Source: an uncultured Eubacteriales bacterium (GTDB lineage: Bacteria; Bacillota; Clostridia; Oscillospirales; Acutalibacteraceae). From it: DNA of 5,164 nt. The notes beneath the pieces were generated by a model. The model saw nothing but the letters and a program-made list of their open reading frames with translations, was not told the DNA's origin and ran no database searches. This document shows positions 1 to 4,710 of this stretch, piece after piece. Both the position numbers and the translations under genes were made by a program. Position 1 is the first letter of the stretch; every line of letters starts with the position of its first letter. The stretch lies in NCBI GenBank assembly GCA_948762645.1, contig CAQBRY010000102.1, positions 1 through 5,164 on the forward strand. Reading direction: 5' to 3'.

Positions 1-396
1 GGAAAAATGGAAAAAATGATGCGTATGGTCTTGGGTGTGTTTATGGTATGTATAATTATTTCTCCTTTTGCCGATAGGAAAAACAGGTGGGATTTAAATA
101 TAAAAAAAATATCTTCGGGTTACGTAGATAAAGAAAAGATAAAGTTCATTGAAAAAATTAATGGACAAATAGAGTATTTAGCGCAAGAAAATGTCAGAAG
201 AGTTGTTGTAGGCTTTTTAAAAGATAATAACATTAAGTATGAGAAAATAGAAATATTTATGGATACTGATGAAGATAGGAACATATCTATTATTAAGTGC
301 AGGATATACTTAAATAAAAGTGATTTTAATTTAAAGGAAAAAGTCAGGGGAGATGTTGAGAAAAAATTAAGGATAAAAACTGAGGTTGTGGTTTAA
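1..396 (+). CDS. spoIIIAF: Stage III sporulation protein AF, 5'-truncated by window edge
   Basis: The reading frame is open from base 1 and ends with TAA at 394-396. An ATG lies at 7, but no ribosome binding site can be seen before it, and the visible protein opens directly in what is normally the second membrane helix of SpoIIIAF (MRMVLGVFMVCIIISPF). The gene therefore most likely starts left of the window, and the first helix is missing from view. About 131 residues are visible; from memory the B. subtilis protein is a little over 200. After the helix comes a charged helical linker and a C-terminal alpha/beta part (about residues 65-129) typical of the extracytoplasmic ring-building domain. 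SpoIIIAF is a mother-cell membrane component of the SpoIIIA-SpoIIQ channel. The identification rests on the membrane helix plus soluble domain layout and on the position just before spoIIIAG and spoIIIAH. Expression under sigma-E is family knowledge; the operon promoter is not in view. Confidence 0.88.
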   Translation, partial: GKMEKMMRMVLGVFMVCIIISPFADRKNRWDLNIKKISSGYVDKEKIKFIEKINGQIEYLAQENVRRVVVGFLKDNNIKYEKIEIFMDTDEDRNISIIKCRIYLNKSDFNLKEKVRGDVEKKLRIKTEVVV

Positions 397-439
397 GAAT
401 TAGGAAATAAAAAAGTTTGAAGTTTGGAGGGAAAAATTT

Positions 440-1027
440 ATGTCGTCAAAATTCGGTGAAGTTTCAGATATTAAAAATAAATTTACAAGTATCTTTTCTA
501 ATGATAAGTATAGAAAAATTGTCATTTATTTAGGTATAGGAGGAATACTTCTTATATTTATGTCTAATCTTTTTAAGAAAGATGAAAGTAAAGTTATAAA
601 TATGAAAGTAGATGAGAAAATTAGTGCAGAAAGGTATATAAATAATTTACAGCAAAGTCTTGAATCTATAGTTTCTAGTATTAAGGGAGCTGGTAAGTGT
701 AAAGTTTTAGTGACTCTCGAAAATGGATCTGAAACTATATATGCAACTGAAGAAAAGAAGAATAAAGAAGCATCTGAAGATAAATCCGGAGGAGAAACTA
801 CAAGAAAAAAAGAATCGGACGACTGCGAAAAGAAATATATAACTATTAAAGACTCTGAAGGGTCTGAACGCGCACTGGCAGTTACAGAAATACAGCCAAA
901 AATAAAAGGAGTGATAATAGTATGTCCGGGAGGAGATGATCCACAGGTACAGCAAAGAGTAGTTAACGCCGTTACTACTGCATTAGATATAACTTCAAAA
1001 CGTGTTTGTGTTACAAAGTCGGTATAA
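440..1027 (+). CDS. spoIIIAG: Stage III sporulation protein AG
   Basis: This 195-residue protein is preceded by GGAGG at 426-430, nine bases before the ATG. A short cytoplasmic N-terminus leads into one membrane helix (about residues 27-45). The extracytoplasmic ring-building domain is split: a first part (about 63-102, including YINNLQQSLESIVSSIKGAG and a KVLVTLENGSE strand) and a second (about 133-195, with ALAVTEIQPKIKGVIIVCPG and a C-terminal helix and strand). Between them lies a low-complexity Lys/Glu/Ser insert (about 104-131). In B. subtilis SpoIIIAG assembles a large ring of the mother cell to forespore channel, and the segment inserted in its ring-building domain forms a beta-triangle; here the insert is charged and apparently shorter. 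All four cysteines (87, 129, 162, 190) are on the extracytoplasmic side. The gene sits 43 bases after spoIIIAF and 53 before spoIIIAH, in the usual order. Confidence 0.95.
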   Translation: MSSKFGEVSDIKNKFTSIFSNDKYRKIVIYLGIGGILLIFMSNLFKKDESKVINMKVDEKISAERYINNLQQSLESIVSSIKGAGKCKVLVTLENGSETIYATEEKKNKEASEDKSGGETTRKKESDDCEKKYITIKDSEGSERALAVTEIQPKIKGVIIVCPGGDDPQVQQRVVNAVTTALDITSKRVCVTKSV

Positions 1028-1080
1028 AACTTAAAGTTTGAGAATAAAAATATATATATTCAAAATTTGGAGGAATAAAA

Positions 1081-1656
1081 ATGAAGTTTCATAGACGTCA
1101 ATTGGTTTTAGCATCTTTAGTAGTAGCTTTGGGAGCAGCTATATATTTAAATTGGCAATTTTCTGATGATCATGGTCTTATTTCAACAGATATATTTCGC
1201 CCTGAAAGAGAAATAGGAGAGGCAAGGTACGTTAACAATTCAAATGTGCCAAATTTTGATGATAACGAATCTGAAGTACATCATGTATCTAATATGTCAA
1301 GTGAGACGAAAGAATATTTTGCAAAGGCGAAACTTGACAGACAAAAGTCAAGAGATGAAGCTATTGATTTGATAAAGTCTTCTTTGTCGGACAGTAAAAT
1401 AGACGAAGAATCAAAAAATAAAGCTTTGGAACAGGTAAATTACATATCCCAATCCATCTTACAGGAAGCCAATATAGAGAGTCTTATAAAAGCCAAAGGA
1501 TTTGAAGAATGTTTGTGTGTTATACAAAATGGTGAATGTAATATTGTAATTTCTCCGGGTACTTTAGATGAAAGTTCTATAATAACCATTAGAGATATTG
1601 TGTCGTCCCAAACAAATATTCCTTTTAGTAAAATTAAAATTGTAGAAGCAAAATAG
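1081..1656 (+). CDS. spoIIIAH: Stage III sporulation protein AH
   Basis: This 191-residue protein has GGAGG at 1069-1073, seven bases before its ATG. It has a short basic N-terminus (MKFHRRQ), one membrane helix (about residues 7-25), an acidic disordered linker (about 28-75), and a C-terminal YscJ/FliF-like domain (about 76-191). That domain contains a long helical stretch (EYFAKAKLDRQKSRDEAIDL), the NIESLIKAKGFEECLCVI segment and a closing beta strand ending KIKIVEAK. In B. subtilis SpoIIIAH is anchored in the mother-cell membrane and binds forespore SpoIIQ across the intermembrane space, holding the engulfed forespore and forming the channel. The B. subtilis protein is somewhat longer (about 218 residues, from memory). 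Three cysteines (144, 146, 153) cluster in the intermembrane domain, which is unusual to my eye. It is the last gene of the operon and is followed by an intrinsic terminator. Confidence 0.95.
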   Translation: MKFHRRQLVLASLVVALGAAIYLNWQFSDDHGLISTDIFRPEREIGEARYVNNSNVPNFDDNESEVHHVSNMSSETKEYFAKAKLDRQKSRDEAIDLIKSSLSDSKIDEESKNKALEQVNYISQSILQEANIESLIKAKGFEECLCVIQNGECNIVISPGTLDESSIITIRDIVSSQTNIPFSKIKIVEAK

Positions 1657-1674
1657 AAATAAAGAATAAAGATC

Positions 1675-1712
1675 AAATATTTACCATTACAGGTAAATAT
1701 TTTATTTTTTAT
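1675..1712 (+). terminator. Intrinsic terminator of the spoIIIA operon
   Basis: A perfect 11-bp stem (AAATATTTACC at 1675-1685 and GGTAAATATTT at 1692-1702) encloses a six-base loop and runs straight into a T-rich tract (TATTTTTTATT). It starts 19 bases after the spoIIIAH stop codon, so it closes the operon and insulates it from the XRE unit. The stem is AT-rich, but the stem plus T-tract pattern is clear. Confidence 0.87.
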
Positions 1713-1743
1713 TAGATGTAATCAGAAAATATGTAAAGTGCCC

Positions 1744-1772
1744 TTGACAAAATGTATACCTTATAGTATAAA
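1744..1772 (+). promoter_or_regulatory. Sigma-A-like promoter of the XRE/membrane protein unit
   Basis: A perfect -35 box TTGACA (1744-1749) is followed after exactly 17 bases by TATAAA (1767-1772), one mismatch from the -10 consensus. Transcription would start near 1779-1780, giving a leader of about 35 bases before the TTG start codon. The -10 box is the first six bases of the 36-bp palindrome, so repressor bound there would block RNA polymerase. Confidence 0.85.
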
Positions 1773-1802
1773 TAATGTAAAGTATACTTTACATTATTTA
1801 TA
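1767..1802. promoter_or_regulatory. 36-bp perfect palindrome, probable operator of the XRE repressor
   Basis: The half-site TATAAATAATGTAAAGTA (1767-1784) is followed immediately by its exact reverse complement (1785-1802), with no spacer. The central core is TGTAAAGTATACTTTACA. The palindrome covers the -10 box and the transcription start region and ends just before the AGGAG ribosome binding site (1802-1806). ATGTAAAGT recurs at 1731-1739, upstream of -35, and a degenerate copy centred on GTATAC (1754-1759) lies in the promoter spacer. A dimeric helix-turn-helix repressor encoded immediately downstream is the natural ligand; autoregulation is inference, while the symmetry is read directly. 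Folding as an mRNA hairpin is less likely because the left arm lies partly before the predicted transcription start. Confidence 0.82.
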
Positions 1803-1813
1803 GGAGTGATTAT

Positions 1814-2008
1814 TTGAAAAATAATTTAGAAAAATTTCGTAAAAATCTACAAATGACTCAAAGTCAGCTGGCGGATAAATTGGAAGTGTCACGACAAACT
1901 GTCAATTCAATTGAAAATGGGCGTTATGATCCTTCTATAATTTTAGCGTTTAAGATTTCTATTTTATTTAAGAAAAAAATTGAAGAAATATTTATTTATG
2001 AGGGGTAA
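1814..2008 (+). CDS. Small XRE-family helix-turn-helix transcriptional regulator
   Basis: This 64-residue protein is almost entirely one Cro/CI-type DNA-binding domain. The helix-turn-helix lies at about residues 13-35 (MTQSQLADKLEVSRQTVNSI), followed by the family's usual ENGRYDPSIILAFKIS stretch and a last helix ending EEIF. It starts with TTG: AGGAG at 1802-1806 is seven bases upstream, and the next Met (residue 14) would remove the first helix of the fold. Proteins of this compact type are DNA-binding dimers without a sensor domain and commonly sit beside a small membrane protein, as here. The palindrome over its own promoter suggests that it represses itself and the downstream gene. The regulatory target and signal cannot be read from sequence. 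Confidence 0.92.
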   Translation: MKNNLEKFRKNLQMTQSQLADKLEVSRQTVNSIENGRYDPSIILAFKISILFKKKIEEIFIYEG

Positions 2009-2014
2009 AACATC

Positions 2015-2434
2015 ATGTTAAAAAACGTCAGATTAAATTTAATTCTTATAGTTTTAAGTATAATATTTATAGTTTCAGGATTTATTTTGATGAATAGGGA
2101 AATTTCAGAGAATTACACAGGAATTTTATTCGGACTTGGAGCTGGAATGTTTGGTGTAACTTTATCTAATATTTTTACTAATTTATTATACAATAAAAAA
2201 CCTGAGATGGAGAAAATAAAAAATATTGAGTTAAATGATGAACGCAATAAATTTTTACAATATAAAACCGGTAATACAATTTATAGAATAAATACGTATA
2301 TAATGTGTATTTTTGCGATTATTATAGCAGTATTTAAGTTTCCGATTTGGGTTACACTTTTATTTCCCGGCATTCTTTTTATTGATTCGATACTTTATGT
2401 ACTGGTTTTTAATAAAAATAATCAGTTAATGTGA
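2015..2434 (+). CDS. Four-helix membrane protein partnered with the XRE regulator
   Basis: This 139-residue hydrophobic protein starts six bases after the regulator's stop codon. Its ribosome binding site AGGGG (2001-2005) lies inside the end of the regulator gene, so the two are probably cotranscribed and translationally linked. Predicted membrane helices are at about residues 7-26, 36-57, 94-108 and 110-133. Between helices 2 and 3 is a charged cytoplasmic loop with the motif ELNDERNKFLQYKTG. A DER(N)xxxxxK motif in this position is typical of small uncharacterised membrane proteins (DUF2178-like) found next to XRE regulators of this size. No enzymatic residues are evident. It may sense or respond to a membrane condition and act with the regulator, but this is inferred from the pairing only. 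The family assignment is tentative. Confidence 0.82.
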   Translation: MLKNVRLNLILIVLSIIFIVSGFILMNREISENYTGILFGLGAGMFGVTLSNIFTNLLYNKKPEMEKIKNIELNDERNKFLQYKTGNTIYRINTYIMCIFAIIIAVFKFPIWVTLLFPGILFIDSILYVLVFNKNNQLM

Positions 2435-2457
2435 AAATTGTATAACTTAAAAAATAA

Positions 2458-2490
2458 AATTCCCCCTTTAATTTAATATAGGGGGGAATT
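2458..2490. terminator. Bidirectional intrinsic terminator between convergent genes
   Basis: AATTCCCCC (2458-2466) pairs perfectly with GGGGGAATT (2482-2490) around a 15-base loop, and the stem can extend by a T-G and a T-A pair. It sits between the converging membrane protein gene (stop at 2434) and the minus-strand 389-residue gene (stop at 2504). On the minus strand it is followed by a T-rich run (ATTTTATTTTTTAAG), and on the plus strand by a weaker AT-rich tract ending ATTATTTTA. It should therefore stop transcription from both sides, more strongly for the minus strand. Confidence 0.87.
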
Positions 2491-2503
2491 AATTAATATT
2501 ATT

Positions 2504-3673
2504 TTAGGTTAACTTGCTAATTTTCTTTTGTATGTCATCTCTGACTTTCTTTTGTATATCTTCCCATGCCATTGGTTTAGACAAGTTCTGATAATCATTT
2601 ATTAATTTTATTGCTTCATTGCGTAGCTCCGGATGATTTGCCGGAATATTTAACTTATCAATAAAATCTCTCTTATATTTTGGAAATTTTGCGGCTTGTT
2701 TTGCAGCTTCATTCTCAACTTCTTTTATGTTTTTTTCAAAATTTGCTTTTTCTTTTTCAATTCCTCTTCTAGCTACCGACAGTCTTGCCTTTAATTCGTT
2801 CATCCTAGACTGCATTACTGCTTCAAATGTATAATTTTCTTGTTGATTTACCATTCCAACAATTCTTTTTGAAAGTATATCTTTTTTTATGTCTTCCATA
2901 TTATCATCTAGGATATTTTCTATTACTTCATCAGACGCTATTTTTTTCTTAAGTTCCTGTTTAAATTCTTCTCTACATTTTTCATATTCGTCTAACATAT
3001 CTTTTCTATTTTGATTTTCCATATTTTGATATTTCTTTATTTCATCATCACGATTTTTTTGGCTTAATGGTCCTACTAACTCATTAAGTTGAATCTTTAT
3101 ATTTTCTAAAGAAATAAATTTTATGGGTTGGTGCATTGGCATGGATTTATATTGGTCTATAGTTTTAAATAATTCTTGGATTCCCTCAGGAGCAGATATT
3201 TGCTTTTCGCGAAGTACTTTTGTTGCCTGTAGCATTAAAAAATGTCTGATTTTTTCCTCAAGACGGTTTATTGATAAAATTCTTATTGGCTGACTTCCAC
3301 TTCCTCTTTTTAGTGATACTGCCAGATTTTTAAATTCTTGTTTTGGGACTAAAATATATTCACCATTATTTAAAGGTTTTCTAAAAGCAGGAATTTCTGG
3401 AGGTACAGGCCACTTTAAAAATAAAAATACTTTTATTCCTTCTGATATTATCGAATTGCATGTATTACAATATTGCTGATAATGTCTTACGTGTGCTTTA
3501 TATAAAGGTTGACCCCTTTTTATTAAAGCCTGTATGCTTTCCTCAGTATATTTAGAAGGATTTTTCTTAATTATAGCTCTATTTCTTTCAAACCATACCC
3601 AAGTTTCTATTCTTTTAAATTTGTTGTATGGAAATGCATCTTTGAGCATTTTTCGTGCTGTTTTATAATCCAT
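2504..3673 (-). CDS. Unrecognised 389-residue protein with CxxC motif and charged helical C-terminal half
   Basis: I do not recognise this protein. It starts at an ATG preceded by AGAGGTG at eight bases' spacing and lies 20 bases after the peptidase stop codon, so the two are probably one operon. There is no signal peptide and no convincing membrane helix. The N-terminal third is rich in aromatic and basic residues (for example ETWVWFERNR at about 23-32) and has a Cys-x-x-Cys pair at 69/72 (QYCNTCNSI), followed by a hydrophobic, proline-rich stretch (VFLFLKWPVPPEIPAF, about 82-97). The middle (about 105-200) looks globular. From about 205 to 330 it is strongly charged, Lys/Glu/Gln-rich and probably coiled-coil, and it ends in another lysine-rich helix. 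Two cysteines alone do not make a zinc site unless the protein oligomerises. Pairing with an exported peptidase hints at a substrate or partner relation, but nothing in the sequence proves it. Confidence 0.78.
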   Translation of the reverse strand: MDYKTARKMLKDAFPYNKFKRIETWVWFERNRAIIKKNPSKYTEESIQALIKRGQPLYKAHVRHYQQYCNTCNSIISEGIKVFLFLKWPVPPEIPAFRKPLNNGEYILVPKQEFKNLAVSLKRGSGSQPIRILSINRLEEKIRHFLMLQATKVLREKQISAPEGIQELFKTIDQYKSMPMHQPIKFISLENIKIQLNELVGPLSQKNRDDEIKKYQNMENQNRKDMLDEYEKCREEFKQELKKKIASDEVIENILDDNMEDIKKDILSKRIVGMVNQQENYTFEAVMQSRMNELKARLSVARRGIEKEKANFEKNIKEVENEAAKQAAKFPKYKRDFIDKLNIPANHPELRNEAIKLINDYQNLSKPMAWEDIQKKVRDDIQKKISKLT

Positions 3674-3693
3674 ATTTTATGCACCTCTTTCTG

Positions 3694-4500
3694 TTAATCA
3701 TTTTTATTTTCATTACTATTTTCTTTTTGTAATATTACTAAGGACTGTTTTCCCAACTCATCAAACCTTTTTTCCACTAATGATTTTTGATATCCTATTA
3801 ATCCATGATTTTTATATGGATCGTTAAAATAATACTTATCTTTATCATATCCTACTAATACTAGACAATGTTCTCCTGCCGTCCAAGTATATGTATCACC
3901 GATTTTTAATTTTGAATTTTCGTCTACGTAATTTATTATCCATGACATAGTTTTTCTGGACGGTGACATTCCCATTGTGGCCCATATTAGCAAGGGGATA
4001 TCATTGTCAATATATTTTTCTATTAAATCATGTATGCTAGTTCCGGTTGTTACTTTTACTTCATGTTTTTCTTGATCTAAAATTTTGTTTATAGATTTAG
4101 CCGTAGAGGGAGCATAACATCCAAATCCACAGTTTATGCCACTGGATTTATATGGATTTCCAGGAAAAGCAGCATTTGGATCAGGACCATATATTTTTTT
4201 GTTTTTTCCTATATACCAATCTTTTTTAATAAGATAATTGTCTGTAAATTCCTTGGCTGATAATTTATATCCACAATACTGGAGCAGCATTGTAGAACTT
4301 ACTGCTTCGCATCCATAGACTATTTTATCTTGATTGATATATGGGACGTCTATTATTTTACGATTTTGGTTTGAAGAAGAAATGGACTCATACTCACTAA
4401 TACTATCATATATTTCTTCATTTAATGTATTATAGTTATTATTAGATATTAAAAGGATAGCTGTAATAATTATACAAATTTTCTTTTTTATGGTACACAC
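3694..4500 (-). CDS. Exported C39-like (papain-fold) cysteine peptidase
   Basis: The 268-residue frame matches the Peptidase_C39_2 (YvpB-like) pattern. VPYINQ (about 52-57) carries the oxyanion-hole Gln57, YGCEAVSSTMLLQYCGY carries the nucleophile Cys64, AGEHCLVLVGYD the catalytic His211, and YYFNDPY the Asp227. Between them is the family's GPDPNAAFPGNP and GCYAPS region (about 105-132). The N-terminus is KKKICIIITAILLIS, a basic stretch plus hydrophobic core typical of a signal peptide or membrane anchor, without a lipobox, followed by a Ser/Glu/Asn-rich linker. All catalytic residues are present, so it should be active outside the membrane, cleaving peptides or peptide-like bonds; the substrate is unknown. 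The start is uncertain: the GTG at 4498-4500 used for these coordinates overlaps the Shine-Dalgarno by one base, whereas an ATA codon at 4489-4491 is ideally spaced and would give a cleaner signal peptide. It is the first gene of a pair with the 389-residue protein. Confidence 0.88.
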   Translation of the reverse strand: MCTIKKKICIIITAILLISNNNYNTLNEEIYDSISEYESISSSNQNRKIIDVPYINQDKIVYGCEAVSSTMLLQYCGYKLSAKEFTDNYLIKKDWYIGKNKKIYGPDPNAAFPGNPYKSSGINCGFGCYAPSTAKSINKILDQEKHEVKVTTGTSIHDLIEKYIDNDIPLLIWATMGMSPSRKTMSWIINYVDENSKLKIGDTYTWTAGEHCLVLVGYDKDKYYFNDPYKNHGLIGYQKSLVEKRFDELGKQSLVILQKENSNENKND

Positions 4501-4515
4501 CTCCTTTTTTATGGT
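4483..4515. repeat. Short direct repeat flanking the peptidase ribosome binding site
   Basis: CTTTTTTATGGT occurs at 4483-4494 and again at 4504-4515 (21 bases apart, start to start). On the minus strand this reads ACCATAAAAAAG twice, once just before and once just after the AAGGAGG site; the second copy contains the candidate ATA start codon. It may be a small tandem duplication in the leader. Confidence 0.6.
4500..4506 (-). promoter_or_regulatory. Shine-Dalgarno AAGGAGG that conflicts with the GTG start of the peptidase gene
   Basis: On the minus strand AAGGAGG ends at 4500. The only standard in-frame start codon before the signal peptide, GTG at 4500-4498, shares its first base with this site, leaving no spacing. 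The next plausible position, eight bases further on, reads ATA AAA AAG (4491 downward) instead of ATG AAA AAG. Upstream the frame has no ATG, GTG or TTG before a stop codon. Confidence 0.7.
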
Positions 4516-4518
4516 TTT

Positions 4519-4547
4519 ATTATACTATATATATAATTATTTGTAAA
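4519..4547 (-). promoter_or_regulatory. Sigma-A-like promoter of the peptidase operon
   Basis: On the minus strand TTTACA (complement of 4542-4547) is followed after exactly 17 bases by a perfect TATAAT (complement of 4519-4524). Transcription should begin near 4512, giving a leader of only about 12-20 bases that holds the AAGGAGG site. In such AT-rich DNA a chance -10 is common, but the combination of spacing, near-consensus -35 and position is good. Confidence 0.65.
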
Positions 4548-4634
4548 TAAATTATAATATTTTATTTATTTTTGTTAATTTTTACATTTATATAAAGTAT
4601 ATTTATCTCTTATATTCAAAATTAAAATATAATT

Positions 4635-4687
4635 TGTCACTTAAATTCTAACTATATTTTAAAGTTAATTTTTGAATTTAAGTGACA
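4635..4687. repeat. 14-bp perfect inverted repeat downstream of the enolase gene
   Basis: TGTCACTTAAATTC (4635-4648) and GAATTTAAGTGACA (4674-4687) are exact reverse complements separated by 25 bases, within which TAACT (4649-4653) and AGTTA (4663-4667) can add a second helix. The structure begins 24 bases beyond the enolase stop codon. In the minus-strand transcript it is followed by AATTATATTTTAATTTT, so it may act as that gene's terminator, although the T-tract is interrupted. The long arms with a short interior also resemble a tiny inverted-repeat element; no clear target duplication flanks it. Confidence 0.65.
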
Positions 4688-4710
4688 TTAGTAAGCCTTA
4701 GTTTATAAAA

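Noticed and set aside
7..9. ATG at base 7 as the true start of spoIIIAF
   Set aside because: The frame is open to the window edge, the protein would start inside the second membrane helix and lack the first, and no ribosome binding site can be assessed.
707..955. Minus-strand open frame of 82 codons inside spoIIIAG
   Set aside because: It is antisense to a clearly recognised gene, has a low-complexity Phe/Cys/Tyr-rich composition caused by the Lys/Glu codons on the other strand, and has no ribosome binding site.
1031..1068. Possible hairpin between spoIIIAG and spoIIIAH (GAATA/TATTC with flanking TTT/AAA)
   Set aside because: The stem is short, bulged and made almost entirely of A-T pairs, so it is unlikely to be stable or functional.
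1440..1676. Minus-strand open frame of 78 codons overlapping the end of spoIIIAH
   Set aside because: It is the antisense shadow of the conserved SpoIIIAH C-terminal domain and has no family resemblance or initiation signal.
2712..3058. Coiled-coil part of the 389-residue protein as evidence for a phage tail or SMC-type protein
   Set aside because: Charged helical stretches are common and no ATPase, tail-fibre or capsid motif or phage neighbour is present.
4588..4606. TATAAAGTATATTTAT, resembling the XRE operator core
   Set aside because: It matches only about 12 of 16 positions in very AT-rich DNA, lacks the outer TGTA/TACA ends, and lies far from any start; it is probably chance.
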